This document shows positions 28,573-39,320 of a stretch of 64,000 nucleotides of DNA, piece by piece. This stretch comes from Lachnospiraceae bacterium (lineage in GTDB: Bacteria; Bacillota; Clostridia; Lachnospirales; Lachnospiraceae). A program made the position numbers and the translations under genes. The notes beneath the pieces were generated by a model that was given only the letters and a program-made list of their open reading frames with translations, was not told the origin of the DNA and did not search any database. The stretch is taken from contig SVEG01000001.1 in the NCBI GenBank assembly GCA_015057505.1, positions 229,341-293,340 of the forward strand, given 5' to 3'. Positions within the stretch are counted from its first letter, which is position 1; each line of letters starts with the position of its first letter.

Positions 28573-29163
28573 ATGGTTATAAAAAAATTAGATTTGGAGA
28601 CAGTTTGCGGTATTACAAGTAAGCTTCCGGAAAATACCTGCCCGGAGATTGCTTTTGCGGGCAAATCCAATGTCGGCAAATCTTCACTTATCAATGCACT
28701 TATTATGAGAAAGGCATTTGCAAGAACCTCATCCCAACCGGGCAAGACGCAGACGATTAATTTTTATAAAGTAAACGATGCTTTTTACTATGTGGATTTG
28801 CCGGGCTACGGTTATGCAAAGGTGTCCATGGCGGAGCGTGAGAAGTGGGGTAAGATGATTGAAAAATATCTCAATACCTCCAAACAGCTTAAGGCTGTGC
28901 TTTTGCTTATTGATATCAGACATGAGCCGTCGGTCAACGACCGTAACATGTATGAGTGGATACAGTATAATGGTTATGAGCCGATTATTATTGCAACCAA
29001 GCTCGACAAGATTAACCGAAGCCAGATTCAGAAGCATGTTAAGATGGTAAGAGAAGGCTTAGGTGCTAAAAAAGAAACCACAATCATTCCGTTCTCTGCA
29101 GAAACCATGCAGGGTAGGGAAGAATTGTGGCAGCTTATTGAAGGTTTTGTTAATGTAGAATAA
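28573..29163 (+). CDS. engB: Ribosome biogenesis GTPase EngB/YsxC
   Basis: PEIAFAGKSNVGKSSLINAL...DLPGYGYAKV...TKLDK. Confidence 0.96.
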   Translation: MVIKKLDLETVCGITSKLPENTCPEIAFAGKSNVGKSSLINALIMRKAFARTSSQPGKTQTINFYKVNDAFYYVDLPGYGYAKVSMAEREKWGKMIEKYLNTSKQLKAVLLLIDIRHEPSVNDRNMYEWIQYNGYEPIIIATKLDKINRSQIQKHVKMVREGLGAKKETTIIPFSAETMQGREELWQLIEGFVNVE

Positions 29164-29177
29164 GTTGTGGAATAATA

Positions 29178-29702
29178 TTATTTTAGTAATAAAGCATCCA
29201 TAATGTGTTGGTAGATGTCCTGACTGGCGTCACGCCATTTGGAACACATTATCTCGGCCTGTTCTTCTGAGGGGCAGGCAACATTAAGTTCGATGGGAGT
29301 GGATTCCCCCTCACGGATTACGCAATGTACAATATAGTCACCTGAGGTGGCTTTAAAGAAGTCAGCAGAAATGCTGCCTTCTTTTTTTATCTCGTATTTG
29401 TTGGCAGCAAGATAACTGTTGATATCTTCTTTGATACTGTTAGAAAGCTTGTTGCTGAAATAGAGAAGAGTTTCCTTGCCTTCAGGAGTTATTTCATAAA
29501 GCGTGGTACGGGAATTACTGCTTTCAATTCTAAGAAAGTCAGCTTCCAAAAGCTCAGAGATAATCTGCTGCAAATTAAAGTAGTTGGTATATTCTTTTCC
29601 GAGCATAAATTCAGAAATCTGTGTATTTGACATCGGAAAATTGATTTTGTTGAGCATGTAGAGAATAATCAATTTATAAATGGTATTTACTTCAGTTGCC
29701 AT
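29178..29702 (-). CDS. DUF4364 family protein
   Basis: INTIYKLIILYMLNKINFPMSNTQISEFML..YTNYFNLQQIISELLEADFL. ATG at 29702. Confidence 0.85.
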   Translation of the reverse strand: MATEVNTIYKLIILYMLNKINFPMSNTQISEFMLGKEYTNYFNLQQIISELLEADFLRIESSNSRTTLYEITPEGKETLLYFSNKLSNSIKEDINSYLAANKYEIKKEGSISADFFKATSGDYIVHCVIREGESTPIELNVACPSEEQAEIMCSKWRDASQDIYQHIMDALLLK

Positions 29703-30639
29703 TATGCTTTGAAAACTCCTTTCCTTGGTAAGATCCACGTTGCCTGATTGTATTATGCAACGTGTTAAGTACGTGTTTTTTGTTACTGCTCCATAACGGA
29801 GCAATTAAAAGTTTCTTCGGACCGTCACCGGTCAGTCTGTGTATTACAATATTGGGCGACAAATTCTCCAGAGTTTCTATTACGATATCAATATATTCTT
29901 CAAGTGAAAGCTCCTTAAATTGACCGCTCAAATAGTCATTTGCAAGGTCGGTGCCTTTTAAGACATGTAAAAGCTGGAGCTTTACACCGTCGGTTCCGAC
30001 TTTGTTGAGATAGTTGACTGTTTCAAGCATCTGTGTTTTGGTCTCTCCGGGAAGACCCAAGATCACGTGAGTGATTATCTGTATATTAATTGCATGAAGC
30101 TTGCGGACAGCTATCTCGTAGCAGTTAAGAGCATAACCGCGCCTTATGTAAGCGGCAGTAGTAGGGTGGATCGTCTGAAGGCCAAGTTCAACCCATACAG
30201 GTTTAATCTTGTTGAGTCTGTCGAGAAGATTAAATACTTCATCCGGAAGACAGTCAGGTCTGGTCGCAATCGACAAAATCTTGATATCTGGATGCATAAT
30301 TGCTTCCGTAAAAATCTTCTCAAGATATGAAACCTCGGCATAGGTGTTGGTAAATGACTGAAAGTATGCAATATAGTGTGAACCTGAAAACTTCCCCGCA
30401 ACTTTTGTTTTGGCGGTTTCAATCTGTTCTGTAATTGAAAGTGTGCGAGATGCCGCAAAATCGCCGGAACCATGCTCGTTGCTGCAAAAAATACAGCCTC
30501 TTGTATCGATATGTCCGTCGCGGTTGGGGCAGGTCATGCCGCCGTCAAGTGACAGCTTATATAATTTTTCGCCGTAATTCTTCAAAAGATAATCATTAAG
30601 AGAATAGTAGGGTTTAGTGGATGTGCTGTTTAACTGCAT
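29692..30639 (-). CDS. TIGR01212-type (YhcC-like) radical SAM protein
   Basis: KLSLDGGMTCPNRDGHIDTRGCIFCSNEGSG..., AYFQSFTNTYA, WVELGLQT. Confidence 0.93.
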   Translation of the reverse strand: MQLNSTSTKPYYSLNDYLLKNYGEKLYKLSLDGGMTCPNRDGHIDTRGCIFCSNEHGSGDFAASRTLSITEQIETAKTKVAGKFSGSHYIAYFQSFTNTYAEVSYLEKIFTEAIMHPDIKILSIATRPDCLPDEVFNLLDRLNKIKPVWVELGLQTIHPTTAAYIRRGYALNCYEIAVRKLHAINIQIITHVILGLPGETKTQMLETVNYLNKVGTDGVKLQLLHVLKGTDLANDYLSGQFKELSLEEYIDIVIETLENLSPNIVIHRLTGDGPKKLLIAPLWSSNKKHVLNTLHNTIRQRGSYQGKEFSKHNGN

Positions 30640-31765
30640 TGCTTACAATCTCCGCAACGCGCGGGTCAAAGGCCTGCGGCATAATATTGTCTTCGTGTAA
30701 TTCTTCATCGGGAACAAGGCTTGCAATGGCAAGTGCCGCCGCAAGCTTCATCTCCTCCGTAATCTGTTTTGCGCGTCCTTCAAGAGCACCCTTGAAGATT
30801 CCGGGGAATGCTACAACATTGTTAACCTGATTCGGGAAATCAGAACGTCCTGTACCTACAACTCTTGCACCTGCTGCCTTGGCAACATCGGGCATTATCT
30901 CGGGAGTGGGATTAGCCATTGCAAAAAGAATGGCGTCCTTATTCATGGATTTGACCATCTCGGAAGTTACGAGGTTGGGAGCAGAAACACCCACGAAAAT
31001 ATCAGCACCATTAAGTGCGTCTGCCAAAGTACCTGTGCGCTTCTCAAGGTTAGTTATCTTGGTCATGTCTGCCTGAGCAGAGGTCATGTTAGGTGTACCT
31101 GGAGCAAGGATGCCCTGACGGTCACACATCATGATATTCGGAAAACCGTAGCTTAACAAAAGCTTGGTTATCGCGATGCCTGCAGAGCCTGCGCCGTTAA
31201 CAACGATTCTGCAGTTTTCTTTTTGCTTGCCGACAACTTTTAAGGCATTGATAATACCTGCAAGTACAACGATAGCGGTACCGTGCTGGTCATCGTGGAA
31301 AACAGGAATGTCTAAAAGCTTCTTGAGGCGTTCCTCAATTTCAAAACATCTCGGAGCCGATATATCTTCAAGATTAATGCCGCCGAAAGCGGGAGCAATT
31401 CTTACGATAGTTTCGATGATTTCCTCTGTGTCCTGTGTGTCGAGGCAAATCGGGAATGCATTTACGCCACCGAACTCTTTAAAAAGTGCGGCCTTGCCTT
31501 CCATAACAGGCATAGCGGCATACGGTCCGATATTACCGAGACCGAGTACGGCGCTTCCGTCGGAAACAACTGCAACCGTGTTCGCCTTAAGAGTATATTT
31601 GTAGGCAAGGTCCTTGTCCTTCGCAATTTCTTTACAGGGCTCTGCAACGCCCGGTGTATACGCAAGAGAAAGTGCTTCGCGTGTGTCGATTTTGCATTTG
31701 GACTCAGTGCTTATCTTGCCCTGCCATTCTTCGTGTAATAATAATGCTTTTTCGCTTGTATTCAT
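30614..31765 (-). CDS. NAD(P)-dependent malic enzyme
   Basis: LAYTPGVAEPCKEIAKD..., LGLGNIGPYAAMPVMEGKAALFKEFGG, PVFHDDQHGTAIV. ATG at 31765. Confidence 0.95.
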   Translation of the reverse strand: MNTSEKALLLHEEWQGKISTESKCKIDTREALSLAYTPGVAEPCKEIAKDKDLAYKYTLKANTVAVVSDGSAVLGLGNIGPYAAMPVMEGKAALFKEFGGVNAFPICLDTQDTEEIIETIVRIAPAFGGINLEDISAPRCFEIEERLKKLLDIPVFHDDQHGTAIVVLAGIINALKVVGKQKENCRIVVNGAGSAGIAITKLLLSYGFPNIMMCDRQGILAPGTPNMTSAQADMTKITNLEKRTGTLADALNGADIFVGVSAPNLVTSEMVKSMNKDAILFAMANPTPEIMPDVAKAAGARVVGTGRSDFPNQVNNVVAFPGIFKGALEGRAKQITEEMKLAAALAIASLVPDEELHEDNIMPQAFDPRVAEIVSNAVKQHIH

Positions 31766-32077
31766 AATGTAACCTCTTCTTGTTTTGTGGATAGATATTG
31801 TTTTGGTAGGGAATAAAATGCATACCCTAAAAACTTCGGTCTCTATATAATAGCACATACAAAAAAAGAATTCAATCAAACAAGAAAATTAAACTTCCTA
31901 TTTTTGTCGGAATGGTGTATAATACCATTTGTGAAATGTTTTTATAATGTATTACACATCTTACAGGGATAGATTCTTGTCCCGAATTCCCACGTTTAAA
32001 GCTTTTTAGAGAAAATTGTGTTACCGGATTTGATACACAAATTATATATATGATGATAATGCGGAAAGGGAGATATT

Positions 32078-33418
32078 ATGAGTCAGAATTATGAAGTTAT
32101 GCCACTTACAGAAATTAAGAGCTTGGCGAAAGAACGTAACATAAGTTACGTAAGTACCATGAGAAAAAGCGAGATTATCGAACTTCTTGTTAAGGCTGAT
32201 GAAGCAGAGAATACGCAGAAAGCAGCAAGAGAGGACCGCCTTATAAGAGAACGCAAGGATAAGCTTACAGTGGACGAGGTTGCACAGCTTGACAGTGGTG
32301 AAGTGGCTCACGGTATCTTGGAGGTTATGCCTGACGGATACGGTTTTATACGTTGCGAGAATTATATGCCGGGCGAGAACGACGTGTATGTATCGCCTGC
32401 TCAGATTCGTAAGCTTAATTTGAAGTCCGGCGACATTGTTGAAGGTAATATAAGAATAAGAACACAGAACGAGAAGTTTGGTGCACTTTTATTTGTTAAG
32501 AGTGTTAACGGTTTTCATCCGATGGAGGCTGTTAAGAGGACGAGCTTTGAGGATTTGACACCGATTTTTCCGGATAGCAGACTTCGCCTTGAGAACAGCA
32601 GCAGTAAGACAGCCATGCGTGTTGTTGACCTTGTTTCGCCGATTGGTAAAGGTCAACGTGGTATGATTGTTGCACAGCCCAAGGCGGGTAAGACAACTTT
32701 GCTTAAGGAAATTGCACAGTCGATCACCAAGTCATATCCCGACATGCATCTTATTATTTTACTTATAGATGAGAGACCCGAGGAGGTTACCGATATCCGT
32801 GAATCGATAGAGGGCAATCAGGTTGAGGTCATATATTCAACTTTTGACGAGCTCCCGGAGCATCACAAGAGAGTATCGGAAATGGTACTTGAGCGTGCGA
32901 AGCGCCTTGTTGAACATAAAAAGGATGTAATGATTTTGCTCGACAGTATTACAAGACTTGCAAGAGCATACAACCTTACTGTGCCGCCGAGTGGTCGTAC
33001 ATTGTCAGGTGGTCTTGATCCTGCGGCACTTCATATGCCGAAGAAGTTTTTCGGTGCTGCACGTAATATGAGAGAGGGCGGAAGCCTTACGATTCTTGCA
33101 ACTGCACTTGTTGAAACAGGAAGTAAGATGGATGATGTTGTTTACGAGGAATTCAAGGGAACGGGTAACATGGAGCTTGTGCTTGACAGAAAGCTCTCTG
33201 AGAAGAGAATTTTCCCTGCTATCGACATACTTAAGTCCGGCACGAGAAGAGAAGACTTGCTTCTTGATCAGGAGGAACTTGAGGCGGTTTATCTTATGCG
33301 TAAAGCTACAAATGGCATGAAACCTGATGAATCCGTAGAACGTATTCTTGACATGTTCGTCCGTACCAAAAATAACGGCGAATTTGTGCAGATGGTGAAG
33401 AAGACTAAATTATTGTAA
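32078..33418 (+). CDS. rho: Transcription termination factor Rho
   Basis: [52 protein letters not shown]. Confidence 0.97.
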   Translation: MSQNYEVMPLTEIKSLAKERNISYVSTMRKSEIIELLVKADEAENTQKAAREDRLIRERKDKLTVDEVAQLDSGEVAHGILEVMPDGYGFIRCENYMPGENDVYVSPAQIRKLNLKSGDIVEGNIRIRTQNEKFGALLFVKSVNGFHPMEAVKRTSFEDLTPIFPDSRLRLENSSSKTAMRVVDLVSPIGKGQRGMIVAQPKAGKTTLLKEIAQSITKSYPDMHLIILLIDERPEEVTDIRESIEGNQVEVIYSTFDELPEHHKRVSEMVLERAKRLVEHKKDVMILLDSITRLARAYNLTVPPSGRTLSGGLDPAALHMPKKFFGAARNMREGGSLTILATALVETGSKMDDVVYEEFKGTGNMELVLDRKLSEKRIFPAIDILKSGTRREDLLLDQEELEAVYLMRKATNGMKPDESVERILDMFVRTKNNGEFVQMVKKTKLL

Positions 33419-33555
33419 AAGCCATGTCAAGCGGCAATATGTAAATTTATAATAAAAGTGCTTGCAATAAGTTTTTTGCTGTGATATAATGATAGAGCTG
33501 TTTATGAGAAAGGGACGAAGTATTGATATTTCGTCTAGCATAACTAAGTTAAGAG

Positions 33556-33771
33556 GTGAAAAACATGAGAGAAGGAATACATCCTAATTACTATCAGGCA
33601 AAGGTTACATGCAACTGTGGTAACGAGTTCGTAGTAGGTTCTACAAAGTCAGAAATCCACGTTGAAATTTGCTCAAAGTGCCATTCATTCTACACAGGTC
33701 AGCAGAAGGCTGCTCAGGCTCGTGGTCGTGTAGACAGATTCAATAAGAAGTACGGTTTTGAGTCAAAATAA
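33556..33771 (+). CDS. rpmE: 50S ribosomal protein L31
   Basis: [45 protein letters not shown]. Confidence 0.96.
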   Translation: MKNMREGIHPNYYQAKVTCNCGNEFVVGSTKSEIHVEICSKCHSFYTGQQKAAQARGRVDRFNKKYGFESK

Positions 33772-33908
33772 TAATGCAGTAAAGATAAGGTTGGGGTATT
33801 ATATCTCAACCTATTTTTGCTTTAAAGGAAAAAATATGCTCCGTGGTACGGAGTTGACATACATGATTGTTTTGCGGCGATGGTCGTTTTGTTTTATGGG
33901 AGGTAATT

Positions 33909-34910
33909 ATGGCAAGGACGAAAAGAAGAAGCAAATATTCGGGTATCGGCGGACAGGCGGTAATTGAAGGTGTAATGATGCGCAATAAGGATAAGTACGC
34001 GGTAGCTGTTCGTAAGCCGGATGGAGAGATAGAGGTACAGGTAAGCGATTACAAAACTTTAGTTAAGAATAAGAAAATATTAGAATTCCCTATTATCAGA
34101 GGTGTTCTTAATTTTATAGATTCGATGGCGGTTGGTCTTAAGACTCTTATGTACTCGGCAAGTTTTTACGAGGAAGAGGAAGTAAAGCCTACCAAGACAG
34201 ATAAGGCAATGGAAAAGGTATTTAAGGATAAAGCAATGGATGTCGTTATGTTTATTACGATGGCGTTCTCAATTGTATTTGCGATAGCACTTTTTATGGT
34301 GCTTCCGTATTTTATCTCAAGTCTTTTGAAACCTTATATCGAGTCAAATACACTTATGGCGGTAATTGAAGGTGTTATAAGAATAGGTATCTTTGTGGGA
34401 TATGTTTTGCTTATTACACTTATGAAGGATATACAGAGACTTTTCCAGTATCACGGTGCAGAACACAAGTGTATTAACTGTGTTGAGAGAGGCCTTCCTC
34501 TCACTGTTAAAAACGTGCGTAAGTGCTCCAAGCAGCATAAGCGTTGCGGAACAAGCTTTTTACTTATCGTAATGGTTATAAGTATCATATTCTTTATGTT
34601 TATTCAGACAGAGAGCACTCTCATGAGAGTGGTTTTAAGAATTTTACTCTTGCCGGTTGTGGCAGGTGTGTCATATGAGGTTATCCGTCTTGCAGGCAGA
34701 TGTGACAATATCTTTATTAAGATTGTCAGCGCACCGGGAATGCTTCTTCAGAGACTCACCACAAGAGAACCTGCCGATGAGATGATTGAAGTTGCAATTA
34801 AGTCAGTTGAGGCTGTGTTTGATTGGAAGAAGTATCTTTATGATAATAAATATATAACCCAAAAAGAGTATGAGAAGCTTAAGGCGGAAGAGGATTTTGA
34901 GATTTTTTAG
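33909..34910 (+). CDS. DUF1385 (YqhQ-like) membrane protein
   Basis: GIGGQAVIEGVMMRNKDKYAVAVRKPDG..., YHGAEHKCINCVE. ATG 33909 has RBS gggagg. Confidence 0.93.
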   Translation: MARTKRRSKYSGIGGQAVIEGVMMRNKDKYAVAVRKPDGEIEVQVSDYKTLVKNKKILEFPIIRGVLNFIDSMAVGLKTLMYSASFYEEEEVKPTKTDKAMEKVFKDKAMDVVMFITMAFSIVFAIALFMVLPYFISSLLKPYIESNTLMAVIEGVIRIGIFVGYVLLITLMKDIQRLFQYHGAEHKCINCVERGLPLTVKNVRKCSKQHKRCGTSFLLIVMVISIIFFMFIQTESTLMRVVLRILLLPVVAGVSYEVIRLAGRCDNIFIKIVSAPGMLLQRLTTREPADEMIEVAIKSVEAVFDWKKYLYDNKYITQKEYEKLKAEEDFEIF

Positions 34911-34921
34911 TCCGGTGAAGA

Positions 34922-35752
34922 ATGATGACAGCGAAAGAACTTTTAAATGAGGGCAAAGCGGCTCTTTCGGAAGTTACAGACGAATATGAACTTGATGCAT
35001 GGTATTTGTTTGAACATGCCACAGGAATTGCAAGACATGAATATCTGATGGATTCGCAGGTTGCAATAACTGATGAAAAATGCAATATATTCAGAGAATA
35101 TATAAGTAAGCGCTCTAAGCATATTCCACTTCAGCATATTGTCGGAACACAGTGGTTTATGGGGCTTGAGTTTGAAGTAAATGAGCATGTACTTATTCCG
35201 CGTCAGGATACGGAAGTGCTTGTTGAAGAATCACTTAAGGTTATAAAAGCAGGCGACAGCGTGCTTGATATGTGTACCGGTTCGGGCTGTATTATCATAA
35301 GTCTTGCTAAGAATACCAGCTTATCGGAGGCTGTCGGTGTGGATGTATCTGCGGATGCACTTGGTGTTGCGAAGATTAATGCTGTTAGACATGACGCAGA
35401 TGTAAAGTTTGTGCAGAGCGATTTGTTTACAGAGCTTGGCAGTGCAAAGCATGATGTGATAGTATCAAATCCACCGTATATCGAGACGGAAGAGATTAAT
35501 CATCTGATGCCGGAGGTCCGTGAGCATGAACCGATGATTGCGCTTGACGGTGGCGCGGATGGACTTATATTTTATCGTAAGATTATAAATGAATCCGGTA
35601 TGTTTTTAAAAGATGGTGGTTATCTTTTGTTCGAGGTCGGACATAATCAGGCAGACGAGGTCTGCAGGCTTATGGAAGAGGCCGGATTTAAAGATGTTAT
35701 GAGTATAAAAGACCTTTGCGGAATTAAACGTGTCTGCAAGGGCAGGATATAA
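34922..35752 (+). CDS. prmC: Peptide chain release factor N5-glutamine methyltransferase
   Basis: [13 protein letters not shown]..., [26 protein letters not shown]. Confidence 0.95.
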   Translation: MMTAKELLNEGKAALSEVTDEYELDAWYLFEHATGIARHEYLMDSQVAITDEKCNIFREYISKRSKHIPLQHIVGTQWFMGLEFEVNEHVLIPRQDTEVLVEESLKVIKAGDSVLDMCTGSGCIIISLAKNTSLSEAVGVDVSADALGVAKINAVRHDADVKFVQSDLFTELGSAKHDVIVSNPPYIETEEINHLMPEVREHEPMIALDGGADGLIFYRKIINESGMFLKDGGYLLFEVGHNQADEVCRLMEEAGFKDVMSIKDLCGIKRVCKGRI

Positions 35753-35774
35753 AATAAATTTCGGAGGAAGAAAA

Positions 35775-36845
35775 ATGTTTGACAAGTTGGAAGATTTGTT
35801 GTTCCGTTACTCTGAGGTAATGGAAGAGCTTAACAGTCCTGATGTAACTAATGATCAGACAAGATTTCGTAAGCTTATGAAGGAGCAGAGTGATTTGGCT
35901 CCCATCGTAGAGGCTTATACAGAATATAAGAATGCAAAGCAGACTGTGGAAGATAGTCTTGCTATGCTTGAGGAGGAGAGCGACGAGGACATGCGAGAGC
36001 TCCTCAAAGACGAGCTTAACACTGCAAAGGATCAGATTGAAGAGTTGGAAGGCAAGTTAAAGATTTTACTTCTTCCCAAAGACCCTAATGATGACAAGAA
36101 CGTTGTTGTCGAAATCCGTGGTGGTGCAGGCGGTGACGAGGCGGCTTTATTTGCGGCTGAAATCTATCGTATGTATGCTAAATTTGCAGAGGCCAACCGT
36201 TGGAAGGTTGAGCCTGTTAATATCAGTGAAAACGGTATCGGTGGCTTCAAGGAATGCGTATTTATGATTACTGGTCAGGGCGCATACTCCAAACTCAAAT
36301 ACGAGAGTGGCGTGCACCGTGTACAGCGTGTGCCCGTAACAGAGTCTGGCGGACGTATCCACACATCTACAATCACTGTAGCGGTTATGCCCGAGGCAGA
36401 AGAAGTAGACGTTGTAATCGATGAAAAAGATATCCGTATCGACGTTATGCGTGCGTCAGGTAACGGTGGTCAGTGTGTCAACACAACCGACTCCGCAGTA
36501 CGTCTTACTCACTTCCCTACGGGAATCGTAGTATACAGCCAGACAGAGAAATCACAGCTTCAGAACAAAGCAAAGGCTTTTGCTTTGCTCCGTGCAAAGC
36601 TCTATGACATCGAGCAGCAAAAAGCGCACGATGCAGAAGCTGAGATGCGTAGAAGCCAGGTCGGAACAGGTGACCGTTCCGAGAAAATCCGTACCTACAA
36701 CTTCCCGGAGAGCCGTGTAACAGACCACAGAATCAAGCTTACACTTTATAAGCTTAAGGAGATATTGAATGGCGATTTGGACGAGGTTATTGACAGCCTG
36801 ATTGCGGCGGACCAGGCAGCGAAGCTTGCAAAGATGAACGATTAA
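35775..36845 (+). CDS. prfA: Peptide chain release factor 1
   Basis: [20 protein letters not shown] (GGQ-like region [20 protein letters not shown]). Confidence 0.96.
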   Translation: MFDKLEDLLFRYSEVMEELNSPDVTNDQTRFRKLMKEQSDLAPIVEAYTEYKNAKQTVEDSLAMLEEESDEDMRELLKDELNTAKDQIEELEGKLKILLLPKDPNDDKNVVVEIRGGAGGDEAALFAAEIYRMYAKFAEANRWKVEPVNISENGIGGFKECVFMITGQGAYSKLKYESGVHRVQRVPVTESGGRIHTSTITVAVMPEAEEVDVVIDEKDIRIDVMRASGNGGQCVNTTDSAVRLTHFPTGIVVYSQTEKSQLQNKAKAFALLRAKLYDIEQQKAHDAEAEMRRSQVGTGDRSEKIRTYNFPESRVTDHRIKLTLYKLKEILNGDLDEVIDSLIAADQAAKLAKMND

Positions 36846-37044
36846 GCACGAACGCGACAGAAATTAAAATGGCAGGATGCACAAGTTTACTTGTGGCAGA
36901 CTGCCTTTTTGATTTCTGGCATGTGAGTCAAACGAACACCGAGAAGAAGCGAAGCGGATTCGAGGTGAGCGTTCGTGCTTATGTATATGAATGCAAACTA
37001 ACAACGAGATGTGGCGAAGCGGAATCGAGGTGAACGGTTGCATT
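36844..37044. repeat. Two related hairpin units downstream of prfA sharing GCGAAGCGGAWTCGAGGTGA
   Basis: AAGCACGAACGC 36844-36855 / GCGTTCGTGCTT 36969-36980; AATGCAAAC 36990-36998 / GGTTGCATT 37036-37044; direct repeat at 36949-36968 and 37014-37033. Confidence 0.75.
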
Positions 37045-37077
37045 GCGCTCATAGTTCATGTGTGAGAAATTATCTGA

Positions 37078-37275
37078 CTATCTTTTAGTCCAATAGGATG
37101 GTGGCTTACGTGGTGCTATCAAAACGGATTATATCAAGATGGTTACTATGAGGATGTTCCTGATTTTAAGCACATGAATTCCTGTGCAATCAGCCTTGTT
37201 GATGGGCAAAAACGGAAAGAATTTATTGAAAATGCCATATGTCGGTTTTCGAAGAAAAACTTTTGCGATACTTAA
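37078..37275 (+). pseudogene. Possible C-terminal gene remnant
   Basis: Open frame without a plausible start: LSFSPIGWWLTWCYQNGLYQDGYYEDVPDFKHMNSCAISLVDGQKRKEFIENAICRFSKKNFCDT*. Confidence 0.3.
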
Positions 37276-37351
37276 AAAACTAGCATATAACAGAAAAATT
37301 AGAAAGACGATTTCTAACTCCCCGAATTTTTTGGGGATGATATTAGGGAAC

Positions 37352-37391
37352 AAATGGAAAGAGTAGCAAGATTACCTGCTACTCTTAATTT
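37352..37391. repeat. Hairpin repeat copy A (GAGTAGCA...TGCTACTC)
   Basis: aaatggaaagagtagcaagattacctgctactcttaattt, 36/40 identical to 39820-39859. Confidence 0.85.
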
Positions 37392-37468
37392 GTTGTCAAC
37401 TTAATGACGAAAAATTTAGTTTGCCCACTTAAGGGTTCTTTTTAGTTTATCTAATTTTATCATTATTA

Positions 37469-38050
37469 TTATTTCGCGTCAACAGCTTTTGAATTAAATT
37501 TGAAAAAATCACTAACGAAGTTTTCAATTTCTTCTCTGGGTGTTTTTACAGACAAATATCCTTTCTTCTCTATAATGCGCATTTTATCTATGCAACGAAT
37601 ATCATCTATATGCATACGTGCAGGAGTGTTATCCGATTCTGTAATATCATATTCATATGGCGCAATAGCGGCACCAGATTCTGCCTTGATAGATGTCACA
37701 GGGACTACAATCAATTTTGTTCCACAATGTTTTAAAATATAGCACCAATGTGGGTCAAAAAGTTCTTTTGAGTATCCTCTTCCAATCTGTGCATAGACAA
37801 GTTCATGTTCTTTGGGTTCATGTTTTAAAGAATAATAAACCTTATTAGCATCGTGATTAGGATCTTTATTTACCAATGTTCCGTAAAAGAAATTACAAGC
37901 GGTTAATTGATGTTTCCAAGAAGAGATTAGCATATCTACATCATAATTGCCTGTTTTAGCAAGGTCGTCAGCTTGGTTAGCAAGACTCCAGAATTCTTTG
38001 TATATATTAAGTTGATTTTTATCTTTCTTTTGTACCATTATTTCCCTCAC
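37469..38050 (-). CDS. PemK/MazF-like toxin-domain protein
   Basis: Central HELVYAQIGRGYSKELFDPHWCYILKH...LIVVPVTSIK...ARMHIDDIRCIDKMRI resembles PemK/MazF beta-barrel proteins. Confidence 0.6.
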   Translation of the reverse strand: MREIMVQKKDKNQLNIYKEFWSLANQADDLAKTGNYDVDMLISSWKHQLTACNFFYGTLVNKDPNHDANKVYYSLKHEPKEHELVYAQIGRGYSKELFDPHWCYILKHCGTKLIVVPVTSIKAESGAAIAPYEYDITESDNTPARMHIDDIRCIDKMRIIEKKGYLSVKTPREEIENFVSDFFKFNSKAVDAK

Positions 38051-38243
38051 TAATATGTGCTGTTATGTTCTAAGTATATTATAACACAGAATGCATTCGA
38101 ACACAAGTTCTATTTGCAAAAAATGGAAAGTTAGTCGGTGATCAGTTGTAAAGATGAAATAAAAGAACATACGTTCTTGAAATTTAGAAAAAACTATGAT
38201 ATAATGTAAAAGAAAAATCAGAAACTATTAAGGAGAACCTACA

Positions 38244-39290
38244 ATGCAAAACACCTACCAAAGATTAATAGATTTCCTTCTTGAAAACGCCGGAGCATCA
38301 ATTAAATACAGAGTTAAAAAAGAAATACTTAATATTCCTGTTGATTCTGCTGAAATGCAGGAATTGCAGTCTGAAATTCTGAATTTGGCACGAGTTAAGA
38401 AAGCATTTGCTTGTCAGAGAGACGATGGATTTATAGGAAGTGTACTTCATGGTGTTTATTTTGATGGTTTTGATTCGACAGTTAATTTGCTGAAAAGATA
38501 TGGTGTAGAGATTACCAATCCCAATATGCAAAGGGCAAAAGAATGCCTTATTAACTGGAAGGATTATGAACGTGACCATTTTTACAAAGCGGGTAATGCA
38601 ATGGACGAGCATGGTCGTGGTGGTTTCAGGGCTATTCTTGCAGATGTTTTGGTTGAACTTGGTGCCGATGAATCGCTTTCGCAGATACAAGAGCAAATTG
38701 ATAATGCACTTAATGCTTTTCGTGGAGCTATGAATTATACTTGCGTAGATGATTTTTCAAAGAAAGCCACTATGAGAGGCGTACCATGCAGATATTACAT
38801 TAAAGGTGCGACTTTCCCAGCGTCAAACCATATCAGTATTTTGGAAAAAACTTTTTCGTGGCGAACTGTGGAAAATCTTGCAATGGTGGAAAAGTCATAT
38901 TGGCATTGTAAAGAAATAATGAAGAATTATAACGATGGCATTATATATGTGAATTGCGGACATTTTGTCGGTCCGTTCAATTATAATTGGAACAGCGTGC
39001 ATCATAAAATCAGTATGGACGATTTTGAAGCATGTCCCATTGATTTTGCATGGTTTATGAAAGGACTGCAGGTTGTTTCGCACAGTAAAGCTATTTTTGA
39101 TGACAACAATCCTTATTTCAAGGAATCATTGGAAGAAATGATAGCAAGTGCGAATTTTGTCGAAACGGTTACGGATGAACAACTTAGACTTTTCAAGAAG
39201 TATGCCGCAATTGAGCCGTCTTGGAGAAAAAAAGAGAGTATTGCCTGCGATTTGTATTTTCCGATTTTGCTGGCGTTAAGCAGAAAATAA
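38244..39290 (+). CDS. Hypothetical protein
   Basis: 348-aa ORF with RBS aaggag. No family recognised with confidence. Confidence 0.8.
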   Translation: MQNTYQRLIDFLLENAGASIKYRVKKEILNIPVDSAEMQELQSEILNLARVKKAFACQRDDGFIGSVLHGVYFDGFDSTVNLLKRYGVEITNPNMQRAKECLINWKDYERDHFYKAGNAMDEHGRGGFRAILADVLVELGADESLSQIQEQIDNALNAFRGAMNYTCVDDFSKKATMRGVPCRYYIKGATFPASNHISILEKTFSWRTVENLAMVEKSYWHCKEIMKNYNDGIIYVNCGHFVGPFNYNWNSVHHKISMDDFEACPIDFAWFMKGLQVVSHSKAIFDDNNPYFKESLEEMIASANFVETVTDEQLRLFKKYAAIEPSWRKKESIACDLYFPILLALSRK

Positions 39291-39320
39291 ATTTAGAAGT
39301 TGTGATTATATGGCAAGGAA

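Noticed and set aside
33420-33556. Possible L31-type regulatory leader upstream of rpmE
   Set aside because: A small GACGAA/TTCGTC stem is visible, but I could not confirm a known leader motif by reading.
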